The notes: a model not told the origin generated them from the sequence alone. Shown: positions 34,521 through 43,761, numbered from the stretch's first letter. The stretch is 59,683 nt of DNA from Acidobacteria bacterium UBA2999 (GCA_002346475.1 DDZV01000002.1:1-59683), one strand, 5' to 3'. A program made the numbers and translations.

Positions 34521-37066
34521 TTTGTCACCAGATTAACTAAACGTCCTTTTGCCACAATAACTTTTACTATTTTTTTCTCCAGCAGATGCTTCCGGACTGC
34601 CGGATCTTTTAATGCGAGAGATTTAAGCTCTTTTTCTGGCATGCCTGCTGCCACCGTTAATCGGCTTCTCATTTTTCCATTTATTTGGACTGGAACAATA
34701 AACTCTTCTAATCTAGCAACTTTCTCGTCAAAAATAGGCCACTCAGCGTTGGTTAGATCTTCTTGCTTCCCCAGCATATCCCATAGTTCTTCACACATAT
34801 GAGGAGCAAAAGGAGAAAGCATGCGAACCAACGCTTCAATAGCTTCTGCAACAACCGTAACTGCTTTAAAGGCTTGAATGGAACTCTTTTGTTTGAGATT
34901 TTCTACCTCTTGCCTCCTCTTATCTATTTCACTGCTCTCACCAAAACTGTAAATTTCATTCACGAGTTCCATCATTGCAGAAATAGCTGTGTTGAATTGA
35001 TGGCGCTCTTCTATGTCCACTGTTACCCGACGAATAGTATCGTGTGTTTTTTGACGAAGAGTTTTTTCCTTAGAAGAGAAGTCTGTTAGTTCGCTGGCTC
35101 CAGGTATCCCGGAACTCGTCAGTGCTTCTTTCCATTTATCTGCTAGTCGCCACACACGAGTTAAAAAGCGGTAACTACCTTCTAGGCCTGAATCTGTCCA
35201 TTCAACTTCCTTCTCTGGAGGAGCAACAAACATAACGTAGAGACGAAGTGCATCAGCGCCATATTTTTGAATCATACTGTCAGGATCAATGACATTTCCT
35301 TTTGATTTTGACATTGCTGAACCATTTTTTAGGACCATCCCCTGCGTTAATAACTGATCAAATGGTTCGTCGTGATCTACCATTTCAAGATCTCTAAATA
35401 CTCTTGCAAAAAACCGTGAGTAGATTAGATGAAGAATCGCATGTTCTACTCCTCCACTATAAAAATCAACAGGGAGCCAGTACTTTACGGTTTTTGCTGA
35501 AAATGGCGCCTCATTATTCAGCGGATCGGCAAATCGATAAAAATACCAAGACGAATCAACAAAAGTATCCATCGTGTCTGTTTCACGACTGGCAGGTCCT
35601 CCACAAACTGGACAAGTTGTATTCACAAACTCTGAAATTTGAGACAAGGGAGAACGTCCTTGCCCAGTAAAATTTGTCATTGGTGGCAAAAGGACAGGTA
35701 AATCTGAGTCAGGAACAGGTACAATCCCATCTTTTTTACATGAAAGCATCGGAATAGGAGTACCCCAGTACCTTTGGCGAGAGATGCCCCAGTCCTTTAA
35801 ACGAAACTGGATGCTTGGCTCTCCTACTCCACGTTCTTGAGCCCAAGCAGACATTTGCTTCTTGGCCTCAAGGCTCGTTAGTTCCGTAAACTCGCCAGAA
35901 TTAACTAACTTTCCATAGTCAATTGATGCTTCTGTTATTTGATCCATTGAAGTAGGAACAGAGCCTCCGTTCGGACAAACAACAAATTTTATCGGTAACC
36001 CAAACTTGCGTGCGAACTCAAAATCTCGTTGGTCATGCGCAGGCACAGCCATCACAGCACCGGTACCGTATTCACCTAATACAAAGTTAGCAATCCAAAC
36101 TTCAACAGAACTTCCATCAAATGGATTTCTCGCTTTTTGTCCTGTATTGAAGCCTTCTTTTTCTACTTCTCCGCTCAAACGAGCTGAGCGATCTTGAGAT
36201 CGAAATTCTAAGACTTTTTTTTGAAATTCTGACTTATCAGAAGAGAGCAAAGATAGCCGATCTACAAGTGGATGCTCGGGAGACAATATTAAAGCAGTGA
36301 CACCAAAAACAGTGTCAAGTCTTGTAGTAAAGATCTCTATATTTTCCTCGAGGCCTCCTTCCATTTTAAATTTAATTTTTGAACCTTCCGAACGTCCAAT
36401 CCAATTTTTTTGCATGGACAAGACTTTTTCCGGCCACTTTGCAAGCTTACCTGTTGCCTCGAGTATTTCATTAGCGTATTTAGTAATTCGAAAAAACCAT
36501 TGCTCTAAATCTCTTATCTCTGTAAGAGTTCCACAACGCCAACATCCATCTTCTACGACCTGCTCATTGGCGAGCACTGTATCGCACTTAGGACACCAAT
36601 TAACGGATGAGCGTTTTCGGTACGCCAAGCCCTTTTCGAACATTCGAATAAATAACCACTGATTCCATTTGTAATAACTCGAATCGCACGTGGCAAACTC
36701 TCTCTCCCACGCATAGCTAATCCCAAGGCGCTGCAACTGAGCCTTCATGTGTGAAATATTTCCACGCGTCGATTCCTCTGGATGAATACCGTGCTTAATT
36801 GCAGCATTCTCAGCTGGAAGACCAAATGCATCCCATCCGAAGGGATGCAAAACATTAAAACCTAACATTCGCTTCGTTCGTGCTACAACATCGCCAATAA
36901 TGTAGTTTCTTACATGGCCAACATGCGCATGACCAGATGGATAGGCAAACATTTCTAGGCAATAAAATTTTGGCCGGGCAGGATCAATATTGACTTCAAA
37001 GGTTCGGTTTGATGCCCACTTCCCCTGCCATTTTTTATCAAAGTCCTGTGGTTTATATTCAGACAT
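34517..37066 (-). CDS. leuS: leucyl-tRNA synthetase
   Basis: Class Ia synthetase of 849 residues. The HIGH motif appears as SGHAHVGHVRNY, the KMSKS motif as SAMSKSKGNVIDP. The inserted CP1 editing domain lies between, with FTTRLDTVFGVTALILSPEHP. A zinc-ribbon insertion has CPKCDTVLANEQV and CWRCG. The C-terminal anticodon-binding part ends with EKKIVKVIVAKGRLVNLV. The start is ATG. It is downstream of the DUF374 acyltransferase gene by 33 bases and coupled to lptE. Confidence 0.98.
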   Translation of the reverse strand: MSEYKPQDFDKKWQGKWASNRTFEVNIDPARPKFYCLEMFAYPSGHAHVGHVRNYIIGDVVARTKRMLGFNVLHPFGWDAFGLPAENAAIKHGIHPEESTRGNISHMKAQLQRLGISYAWEREFATCDSSYYKWNQWLFIRMFEKGLAYRKRSSVNWCPKCDTVLANEQVVEDGCWRCGTLTEIRDLEQWFFRITKYANEILEATGKLAKWPEKVLSMQKNWIGRSEGSKIKFKMEGGLEENIEIFTTRLDTVFGVTALILSPEHPLVDRLSLLSSDKSEFQKKVLEFRSQDRSARLSGEVEKEGFNTGQKARNPFDGSSVEVWIANFVLGEYGTGAVMAVPAHDQRDFEFARKFGLPIKFVVCPNGGSVPTSMDQITEASIDYGKLVNSGEFTELTSLEAKKQMSAWAQERGVGEPSIQFRLKDWGISRQRYWGTPIPMLSCKKDGIVPVPDSDLPVLLPPMTNFTGQGRSPLSQISEFVNTTCPVCGGPASRETDTMDTFVDSSWYFYRFADPLNNEAPFSAKTVKYWLPVDFYSGGVEHAILHLIYSRFFARVFRDLEMVDHDEPFDQLLTQGMVLKNGSAMSKSKGNVIDPDSMIQKYGADALRLYVMFVAPPEKEVEWTDSGLEGSYRFLTRVWRLADKWKEALTSSGIPGASELTDFSSKEKTLRQKTHDTIRRVTVDIEERHQFNTAISAMMELVNEIYSFGESSEIDKRRQEVENLKQKSSIQAFKAVTVVAEAIEALVRMLSPFAPHMCEELWDMLGKQEDLTNAEWPIFDEKVARLEEFIVPVQINGKMRSRLTVAAGMPEKELKSLALKDPAVRKHLLEKKIVKVIVAKGRLVNLVTK

Positions 37067-37099
37067 AGAATGGATGTACGCGTATCAAATCCTAGGCGC

Positions 37100-37786
37100 T
37101 TAATCCGAGGACAGCAACAGATTTTTCGCCTGCTGCTCAAGTGCCTCTAAATGAATTTCTATTTTTCTTGACGCGTCTGCAAGAATGTCTGCACTTGCGT
37201 TAGCTGGAACAGTAATTGGGTCTCCAACCACAAGAGCCACTGTGCTAAAAGGTTTTGGAATTTGTGAATTATCCCAACTGCACAGTGTCCAAGAGTTTGA
37301 TGCTTCCATATGAAATGGAAGTACGGGATTACCCGTTTTTTTTGCTAGCCAGGCTGCGCCAGGCTTGGCAACACGAGTTGGGCCTCGTGGACCATCAAGA
37401 GTAAAACCAACCATACAACCACGATTCATATCTTTTACAAGTTGATTCACTGCACGAAGAGCCCCGCGTGATGTTGAGCCACGCGCTGTTTTATAACCAA
37501 AGCGTTCAATAATTCGTGCGATCCATTCTCCATCAAAATTTTGACTTGTTATAACGACTATTCCTCGTTGTCTGAAATAAAAGGTCGCAGCTAAAATACG
37601 CCCATGCCAAAACCCTAGGATAGGCTGAGAGCCTGATGTTTGTATTGATTCAAAATTCTCCAGCCCTGTAGTTCGCCATTTAAGAGTGTGCCCAATAACC
37701 TTGATCAACTGATAGCCAATGCCAGCAATAACTGCAACTTGCAGCCTCTTTAACCAAGACGATTGCCAGTCTTTCTTTTCTATCAT
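37100..37786 (-). CDS. DUF374 lysophospholipid/lipid A-type acyltransferase
   Basis: A 228-residue protein of the DUF374 family, related to PlsC and LpxL acyltransferases. GFWHGRILAATFYFRQRG carries the first histidine motif in a HxxxxD-like variant, GSTSRGALRAVNQLV follows, and FTLDGPRGPTRVAKPGAAWLAKKTGNPVLPFHMEAS contains the acceptor-site motif DGPRGP. A hydrophobic stretch at about residues 13-27 may associate with the membrane. Next to leuS-lptE it is likely an envelope lipid or lipid A acyltransferase; the substrate is not shown. The upstream 130-base gap contains inverted repeats and probably the promoter of this DUF374-leuS-lptE-holA group. Confidence 0.85.
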   Translation of the reverse strand: MIEKKDWQSSWLKRLQVAVIAGIGYQLIKVIGHTLKWRTTGLENFESIQTSGSQPILGFWHGRILAATFYFRQRGIVVITSQNFDGEWIARIIERFGYKTARGSTSRGALRAVNQLVKDMNRGCMVGFTLDGPRGPTRVAKPGAAWLAKKTGNPVLPFHMEASNSWTLCSWDNSQIPKPFSTVALVVGDPITVPANASADILADASRKIEIHLEALEQQAKNLLLSSD

Positions 37787-37795
37787 TTAATTTGG

Positions 37796-37810
37796 CATCA
37801 CTCCTTGATG
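37796..37810. repeat. inverted repeat CATCA-N5-TGATG upstream of DUF374 gene
   Basis: CATCA (37796-37800) and TGATG (37806-37810) form a 5-bp dyad ten bases upstream of the acyltransferase start. The same half-sites recur at 37883-37898, and TTGATG occurs again at 37845-37850. The spacing and repetition suggest operator half-sites, but the units are short. Confidence 0.3.
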
Positions 37811-37882
37811 ACACTAAAGTGGCTAAATCAACTATTTTGACAACTTGATGTTTTATTTAAATCCTCTACTTGCAAGTTTACA

Positions 37883-37898
37883 CATCAATTAACTGATG
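37883..37898. repeat. 16-base inverted repeat between ETF-QO and DUF374 genes
   Basis: CATCAATTAACTGATG is symmetrical except for one G-T mismatch pair: CATCA and TGATG flank ATTAAC. It lies about 20 bases past the ETF-QO stop. Without a T-tract it is a poor intrinsic terminator. It shares half-sites with the dyad at 37796-37810, so an operator role is conceivable. Confidence 0.35.
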
Positions 37899-37918
37899 GA
37901 GACTTGAAATGCGTATCC

Positions 37919-39586
37919 TTACATCCCGTTGTACTGCGGACCGCCTCCACCTTCTGGAGGTACCCAGGTGATAACACTGTAGGGATCCATAATGTCGCAG
38001 GTTTTACAGTGCACGCAATTTGATGCATTGATCTGCAGTTGCTTGCCGTTCTTAATGTCTTCTACTATCTCGTAAACATTTGCAGGACAAAAACGAATGC
38101 ACGGATAACCGTATTCTTCTCCACAAACAGAGTGGCACACATCGGTTTGAACGAGTAAATGTGAAGGCTGGTTCTCTTCATGAGATGTTCCAGAATAATG
38201 AACATTCGTCACCTTATCGAAGGTTAGGGTTCTATCAACAATCGCCATGTTACTTGGAGGGGGAATATCCCCGGGACTGCCAGTTGTTCCATAGTAGTCT
38301 TTTACTTTCTTCATCTGTTCGTGGCCGGCATGGCTAAGAATCTTGCCACCTACCCACCAACCTTTTGTCAGAAGAGCTAGGGCAGAATAAATCAAGCCTG
38401 GAATCAAGCCATATCCAAAAGACTGGTGAATATTTCTAACTGGATACAGCTCACGGCGCACATGGCCAATCTCAATCAATGCCTTATATCGAGCAAGTCC
38501 AGAGACTGACGTGTTTTTTTCACCAATCGCGTCAAACGCAGCTTGAGCTGCTAGCATTCCTGTACGCATAGCGAGATGGATACCCTTTAGGCGCATTGAA
38601 TTTAAAAACCCGCCAGCATCTCCCGCTATTAGGCCCCCATCCATGTGTACCTGAGGAATCGTATTCCAGCCACCTTCAGGCAACGCCTTTGCTCCATAAC
38701 GAAGCATCTGGCCACCTTTTAATAAGTTCGCTATGGCAGGATGCTTCTTAAAATTATTAAAGGCCATGTGTGGGTCAAACAAGGGATCTTTATAGTCCAA
38801 GCCAGTAACAAATCCGACGGAAGCTTGGTTACCTGGCAGCGCATAAAGAAAGCCTCCACCAAATTCTTCATGCTTCAATGGATAGCCGATCGTATGAATA
38901 ACAGTCCCAGCAGCAAGAGTGTCAGGTTTAAGTTCCCACAGCTCTTTAATTCCAATGGCAAATTGCTCAGGATCAGAGTTTTTTCCAAGTTTCAGTTTGT
39001 GTAAAAGCTGTTTTGTTAAATTGCCACGAACGCCGTCACAAAAAATCGTTACCTTTGCTTTAATGTCTACGCCAGGCTCAAAGCTTTCTCTTTGCTTTCC
39101 ATCTTTACCTATACCGCGATCCCCTGTACGAACCCCACAAACACGATCGCCCTCTAGGATTACTTCTTGGCCAGAAAATCCAGAGAATATGTCGACACCC
39201 TCTGCCTCAGCCTGCTCAGATAACCAATGAACAAACTTATTTAATGAAATAACGTAATTGCCATGGTTCTGAAGAGGCGGCGGGATGATTGGAAATGGAA
39301 TTTTCAGATTTTTGGTAAGAAAATATACATGATCTTTATGCACTTCGGCTGCAAGTGGCGCGCCTTTTTCTTTAAAATTTGGAATTAGATCTCTGAGACT
39401 TGATGTATCTAGAACAGCACCAGAAAGCATGTGGGATCCTGCTTCTCTAGATTTTTCAAGAACCGCAATAGAAAGAGGCTCGCTTTTTGTCTCTTTCTGC
39501 AACTGAGTTAGTCGAAGCGCTGCTGATAAACCAGCTGGGCCGCCTCCGACTATTAGAACATCTACTTCGAGGGTCTCTTGTTCCAT
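37919..39586 (-). CDS. electron transfer flavoprotein-ubiquinone oxidoreductase
   Basis: Membrane-associated FAD and 4Fe-4S enzyme that passes electrons from ETF to the quinone pool; here the acceptor is probably menaquinone. The N-terminal FAD site is VLIVGGGPAGLSAALRL. GEKLA-like region is followed by KGIHLAMRTGMLAAQAAFDA. The C-terminal ferredoxin-like domain has PCIRFCPANVYE and NCVHCKTCDIMDP, supplying cluster cysteines, and ends PPEGGGGPQYNGM, the classic terminus of ETF-QO. At 555 residues it is full length. The start is ATG; etfA lies 57 bases upstream, so the three ETF genes form one operon. Confidence 0.96.
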   Translation of the reverse strand: MEQETLEVDVLIVGGGPAGLSAALRLTQLQKETKSEPLSIAVLEKSREAGSHMLSGAVLDTSSLRDLIPNFKEKGAPLAAEVHKDHVYFLTKNLKIPFPIIPPPLQNHGNYVISLNKFVHWLSEQAEAEGVDIFSGFSGQEVILEGDRVCGVRTGDRGIGKDGKQRESFEPGVDIKAKVTIFCDGVRGNLTKQLLHKLKLGKNSDPEQFAIGIKELWELKPDTLAAGTVIHTIGYPLKHEEFGGGFLYALPGNQASVGFVTGLDYKDPLFDPHMAFNNFKKHPAIANLLKGGQMLRYGAKALPEGGWNTIPQVHMDGGLIAGDAGGFLNSMRLKGIHLAMRTGMLAAQAAFDAIGEKNTSVSGLARYKALIEIGHVRRELYPVRNIHQSFGYGLIPGLIYSALALLTKGWWVGGKILSHAGHEQMKKVKDYYGTTGSPGDIPPPSNMAIVDRTLTFDKVTNVHYSGTSHEENQPSHLLVQTDVCHSVCGEEYGYPCIRFCPANVYEIVEDIKNGKQLQINASNCVHCKTCDIMDPYSVITWVPPEGGGGPQYNGM

Positions 39587-39643
39587 TCGCTATCAGTTCA
39601 AGGCAAAGGCCTAAGCCTTCAAGTGATTTAGAGTTAAATTTTA

Positions 39644-40612
39644 CTAGTCTTTCTCAAGCTCTGTTACTAGTGCAGGCACGATATCAAATAAATCGCCAAC
39701 CATGCCGTAGTCAGCAACTTCAAAAATTGGCGCATCAGCGTCTTTATTGATTGCAACAATTGTTCGTGAACCCTTCATGCCAACTAAATGCTGAATTGCA
39801 CCAGAAATCCCAAGAGCAATGTAAAGTTTTGGTGCTACTGTCTGCCCAGAACTGCCAATTTGCCGCTCCATTGGTAACCAGCCACTATCACAAATTGGTC
39901 GAGAAGCTGCAACCTGCGCACCAACAGCCTTCGCAAGGTTCTCTACAATGCTTAAATTTTCCTCTGATTTAATCCCTCTCCCAACTGCAACAATTCTTTC
40001 AGCTTGCGTAAGATCAACAGCTTGTTTTGCCTCCTGAAATGGCTGCTCTGGCTTCATGCGAATGGAGGCTGCGTCAATCTCTACGTTTATTTTCCTAGAT
40101 GACACTGGGGTGCTGTCATTCTCTGTGTCGTTAACTCGAAAAGCGCCTATTTGAAAACTTACAAGATACGGTTTTTCACCTTGAGGAGAAACTTCAGCTA
40201 CTAATTTTCCTTGAAACATAGGTCGCATATAGGTTGCTGAGGTTCCAGTCCCTTTTAAAGCTGTTATATCTGTAATCAGAGGGCTTTGAATCCTCGCGGC
40301 AAGCATCGGTGCAAAATCTCTAGTCTGATAAGTGTGAGAGAAAGCGACTATGCTTGGCTTCTCAGTTTCTATAACCTTCTGAAGCACGGCAACGAAAGCT
40401 TCTGAAGTATACGGATCTAGCAACTTGTCTTCGACGATCAAAACTTCTTGAACTTGAGAAACCGTGAACTCCGATAACACATCTCCAACAGAAGCCCCAA
40501 GAACAAGAACCTTGACTGGCATTTCTCCGCTTAGCTGTTTTACAGCTACAAGAGTCTCCAAAGTAGCCCGATTTAGTTTTCCGTTTTTCTGTTCCGCAAC
40601 GACTAAAATCAT
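39644..40612 (-). CDS. etfA: electron transfer flavoprotein alpha subunit
   Basis: Alpha subunit of the FAD-containing ETF dimer, which takes electrons from acyl-CoA and other dehydrogenases. The N-terminal domain begins MILVVAEQKNGKLN. The FAD domain carries RIVAVGRGIKSEENL, VAASRPICDSGWLPMERQIGSSGQTVAPKLYIALGISGAIQHLVGMK, and IVAINKDADAPIFEVADYGMVGD near the end. I start at the ATG at 40612, which overlaps the etfB stop by four bases (ATGA); the frame is open nine codons further. Next gene is ETF-QO. Confidence 0.96.
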   Translation of the reverse strand: MILVVAEQKNGKLNRATLETLVAVKQLSGEMPVKVLVLGASVGDVLSEFTVSQVQEVLIVEDKLLDPYTSEAFVAVLQKVIETEKPSIVAFSHTYQTRDFAPMLAARIQSPLITDITALKGTGTSATYMRPMFQGKLVAEVSPQGEKPYLVSFQIGAFRVNDTENDSTPVSSRKINVEIDAASIRMKPEQPFQEAKQAVDLTQAERIVAVGRGIKSEENLSIVENLAKAVGAQVAASRPICDSGWLPMERQIGSSGQTVAPKLYIALGISGAIQHLVGMKGSRTIVAINKDADAPIFEVADYGMVGDLFDIVPALVTELEKD

Positions 40613-41370
40613 AGAACCCTTGCCTCTTCCTTTAAACAACGTGCCAGCTCTTCGGCGGCTTTATCTGGAGACCCTTCAATCATTCGAGTTTTTTTACTCT
40701 TAACAGGAACAGCTAAACTAAGAATCACCTGTGACTCTTGTAAGCCCTCAGGCAGAGAAACCTTCTTGATCTCTTTCTTCTTGGCAGCCATGATCCCCTT
40801 CAGCGTTGCGTAACGTAATTGGTTAATTCCGCTTTGAATTGTTAAGAGCGCTGGCAAATCCGTAGAAATCCATTGAAACCAACCACCTTCAAGCTCGCGT
40901 TTAATTCGTAGCTCCCTATCCTTTATTTGTACCTCCATAATAATTGTCGAATGAGGAATACCAAGCTTCTCCGCTAGAATCACACCCATTTGAGCGTGCC
41001 CTTGATCGTCAGACTGCAAGCCAGTTAAAACAAGGTCGAAAGATTCCTCTTTCATAGCGGCTACTAAAGAATCGGCAACAACAAACGCGTCAGCAGAACC
41101 AAGACTGTCAGCCTCTATATGCAACCCTCTGTCAGCACCGCGTGCCAAGGCCTCACGAAGCACTTTAGCTACACGTGAAGGTCCCGCTGAACAAACAACT
41201 ACTTCTCCACCATGTTTTTCTCTTAAACGAAGTGCCTCTTCTAAGGCATAAGCATCTGGCTCATTCATTTCGTAACTCACGTCTTGTTCTTGAATCCACT
41301 TCCTGTCTTCAGCAAGCCGTGGTTGCCACTCTCGTGTAGGTACTTGTTTAATACAGACCGCAATCTTCAT
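40609..41370 (-). CDS. etfB: electron transfer flavoprotein beta subunit
   Basis: Beta subunit of ETF, binding AMP. MKIAVCIKQVP at the start, NEPDAYALEEALRLREKHGGEVVVCSAGP, GADRGLHIEAD, DLVLTGLQSDDQGHAQMG and the signature around LPALLTIQSGINQLRYATLKGIMAAKKK are typical. The 253 residues are of normal length. It is the first gene of etfB-etfA-ETF-QO. An 18-base palindrome sits 49 to 66 bases before the ATG and overlaps a possible -10 (TATATT), pointing to repression of the operon by an unidentified regulator. Confidence 0.96.
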   Translation of the reverse strand: MKIAVCIKQVPTREWQPRLAEDRKWIQEQDVSYEMNEPDAYALEEALRLREKHGGEVVVCSAGPSRVAKVLREALARGADRGLHIEADSLGSADAFVVADSLVAAMKEESFDLVLTGLQSDDQGHAQMGVILAEKLGIPHSTIIMEVQIKDRELRIKRELEGGWFQWISTDLPALLTIQSGINQLRYATLKGIMAAKKKEIKKVSLPEGLQESQVILSLAVPVKSKKTRMIEGSPDKAAEELARCLKEEARVL

Positions 41371-41418
41371 AATTCATCAGGCCTTTCGCTTTCACAATTA
41401 AACTCTTCGCTGCCTAAA

Positions 41419-41436
41419 CTATGTTACGTAATATAG
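41419..41436. promoter_or_regulatory. near-perfect palindrome upstream of etfB, candidate operator
   Basis: CTATGTTACGTAATATAG has 8 of 9 positions paired, the ninth a G-T pair, centred on ACGT. It lies 49-66 bases before the etfB start. On the minus strand the sequence CTATATTACG includes TATATT, a possible -10, so protein bound here would block transcription. I do not recognise the regulator family. Confidence 0.55.
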
Positions 41437-41452
41437 AAAACTAGCCGTTCAG

Positions 41453-42694
41453 TTAATCCTCATACCTCTTAAATAACAAGGCACCGTTGGTGCCTCCAAA
41501 ACCAAATGAATTCGAAAGGGCATGACGAATAGTCGCTACTCTGCTTTTGTAGGGAACATAGTCAAGATCGCACTCTGGATCAGCATTCTCAAGATTAATT
41601 GTAGGAGGAATAGTTTGTCGGTGCACCGCTAGAGCTGTAATACCTGCCTCAACACCACCGGCAGCCCCAAGGAGGTGACCTGTCATAGACTTTGTTGACG
41701 AAATTAAAATTTTTCGAGCATGAGAACCAAATTTTTTCTTGATAGCAAGTGTTTCCAATTTATCGTTGTAGGGAGTTGCGGTTCCATGAGCATTAATGTA
41801 GTCGACCTCGTCTGGCTGAATGCCCCCGCGTTCAATTGCCAAACCCATTACCCGAGCGGCTCCATCTCCATCCTCAGCAGGTGCCGTTATATGGTGCGCA
41901 TCTGCTGACATGCCGTACCCGATGAGTTCTGCATAAACCTTAGCTCCCCGTCTTCTTGCATGCTCTAGCTCCTCAAGTACTAAAACACCAGAACCTTCAC
42001 CAAGTACAAACCCATCTCGATCTCGCTCAAAAGGCCTGCTAGCCCTCTTCGGTTCGTCGTTTCTGGTAGATAAGGCTCTCATTGCTGCAAATCCACCAAC
42101 ACCCATAGCACAAACCGCAGCTTCAGAACCTCCTGCAATCATCGCATCAGCATCATCACGTCGAATTATTTCGTACGCATCCCCTATCGCGTGGGCAGAT
42201 GCTGTGCAGGCCGTACAGGTAGCAGAATTTGGGCCTTTGGCTCCAAACCGAATAGAGACCTGTCCAGCCGCAAGATTAATAATGGCAGAAGGTATAAAGA
42301 AAGGTGAAAGCTTCCTCGGTCCACCCTTCAACAAGGCTTTATGCTCTCTTTCAATTGTGGTGAAACCGCCTATTCCAGATGCAATAAAAACACCAACGCG
42401 CGTAGCATTGCTTGAGTCAACACTGAGATTAGAATCATCCATCGCAAATTGCGACGCGGCAATTGCGTACTGGATAAACACATCCATCTTTTTTACTTCT
42501 TTTTTTTCAATGAACGCTAAAGGGTCAAAGCCCTTCACTTCTCCAGCGATTTGAGCAGGATACCCCGTAGCGTCGAACTTAGTGATTTTCCCGACCCCAC
42601 TACTGCCTTCGCACAGGGCCTTCCAGTTTTCACTAGTTCCAATCCCAACAGGAGATACCAATCCAATACCAGTTATTACAACTCGCCTACCCAA
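41453..42694 (-). CDS. fabF: beta-ketoacyl-ACP synthase II
   Basis: Condensing enzyme of fatty-acid elongation. The 413-residue product has the Cys-His-His triad: CTACTASAHAIGDA (nucleophile Cys), NAHGTATPYNDKLE and KSMTGHLLGAAGGVEAG, plus SNSFGFGGTNGALLF near the end. The start is TTG, with GGAGGTGAT directly before it, an unusually long match to the 16S rRNA tail that may offset the weak start codon. It follows acpP by about 49 bases in a plsX-fabD-fabG-acpP-fabF cluster. Confidence 0.97.
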   Translation of the reverse strand: MGRRVVITGIGLVSPVGIGTSENWKALCEGSSGVGKITKFDATGYPAQIAGEVKGFDPLAFIEKKEVKKMDVFIQYAIAASQFAMDDSNLSVDSSNATRVGVFIASGIGGFTTIEREHKALLKGGPRKLSPFFIPSAIINLAAGQVSIRFGAKGPNSATCTACTASAHAIGDAYEIIRRDDADAMIAGGSEAAVCAMGVGGFAAMRALSTRNDEPKRASRPFERDRDGFVLGEGSGVLVLEELEHARRRGAKVYAELIGYGMSADAHHITAPAEDGDGAARVMGLAIERGGIQPDEVDYINAHGTATPYNDKLETLAIKKKFGSHARKILISSTKSMTGHLLGAAGGVEAGITALAVHRQTIPPTINLENADPECDLDYVPYKSRVATIRHALSNSFGFGGTNGALLFKRYED

Positions 42695-42743
42695 ATCACC
42701 TCCAGCGCCTTCAAAAACTCTTAACTAAAGCATGGCTGCTAAT

Positions 42744-42986
42744 TTACTTTTTCTTCTTAGGATGACCTTCCATGTAGTCAATCGCTTCTTTAACGCGTGT
42801 TATTTTTCCAGCATCATCATCAGAAATTTCTATTCCGAACTCCTCTTCAAATGCCATAACAAGCTCGACAGTGTCCAATGAATCAGCGCCAAGATCATCA
42901 ATAAATGAGGCGTCCGGTGTTACCTCCTCTTCGTCTACCCCTAACTGTTCTACTATGATGCTCTTGACCTTCTCTGCAACGGCCAT
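42744..42986 (-). CDS. acpP: acyl carrier protein
   Basis: Carries acyl chains on a phosphopantetheine arm. The attachment serine is in DDLGADSLDTVELVMAFE. The 80-residue, strongly acidic protein has the normal four-helix ACP sequence with an unusual lysine-rich tail, PKKKK. The ATG start has AGGAGG six bases upstream. It serves FabD, FabG, FabF and PlsX encoded beside it, and would supply hydroxyacyl-ACP to the FabZ-LpxA fusion at 57548. Confidence 0.97.
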   Translation of the reverse strand: MAVAEKVKSIIVEQLGVDEEEVTPDASFIDDLGADSLDTVELVMAFEEEFGIEISDDDAGKITRVKEAIDYMEGHPKKKK

Positions 42987-42995
42987 TAGTCCCTC

Positions 42996-43736
42996 CTACA
43001 TATACATGCCGCCATTAACGGCGAGCGCCTGACCAGTAATATACGATGCCTCATCAGAGACAAGAAAACATACTGCAACTGCAACATCGGTCGTTGTTCC
43101 CATACGACCAAGCGGAATCTGCCCTTTCCAGCTATCTTGAGCCTTTCCAAGAATATCTTTCGACATATCTGTATCAATCAGGCCAGGCGTCACTGCATTG
43201 ACTGTGATGTTTCTTGACGCGACCTCACGTGCTAAAGACTTCGTCAGGCCAATCAGCCCAGCTTTAGAGGCAGCATAATTCACTTGCCCTGCATTTCCCA
43301 TTTGCCCAACTACAGAACTAATATTAACAATTCGTCCATTCCTTTTACGAATCATCGGCTTTAATACAGCCTGCGAGCATAGAAAAGATGCTGTCAGGTT
43401 AGTTGCAATTACAGCGTCCCAGTCAGAGCTCTTCATACGTAACGCTAACTGATCGCGAGCAATGCCAGCATTGTTAATAAGAATATCAATAGAACTATGG
43501 CGCTTAACTGTTGCGGCAACTAACTCTTCTATTTCAGACGCTTTATTTACATCAAGCGAGGCAATTTCCGCATGCCCCCCGGCCGCCGTAATCTCAGCTA
43601 CTGTTTCAGAGGCATGATCCTCACGGGCAGCTGCGACAACAGTTGCCCCATTAGATGCTAAAAGCACGGCTATAGATTTGCCTATGCCTCTAGAAGCTCC
43701 GGTCACGATGGCTACCTTACCTGTTAGATTAAACAT
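42996..43736 (-). CDS. fabG: 3-oxoacyl-ACP reductase
   Basis: NADPH-dependent short-chain reductase that makes 3-hydroxyacyl-ACP. TGASRGIGKSIA is the cofactor loop, LINNAGIARDQL follows, and the catalytic Ser-Tyr-Lys is in NISSVVGQMGNAGQVNYAASKAGLIG. The C-terminus has YITGQALAVNGGMYM, the family ending. The 246 residues and ATG start are normal. acpP begins nine bases downstream. The gap upstream to fabD (96 bases) may carry a promoter. Confidence 0.97.
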   Translation of the reverse strand: MFNLTGKVAIVTGASRGIGKSIAVLLASNGATVVAAAREDHASETVAEITAAGGHAEIASLDVNKASEIEELVAATVKRHSSIDILINNAGIARDQLALRMKSSDWDAVIATNLTASFLCSQAVLKPMIRKRNGRIVNISSVVGQMGNAGQVNYAASKAGLIGLTKSLAREVASRNITVNAVTPGLIDTDMSKDILGKAQDSWKGQIPLGRMGTTTDVAVAVCFLVSDEASYITGQALAVNGGMYM

Positions 43737-43761
43737 TTTTAAGACAATACTGACCTTGTTA

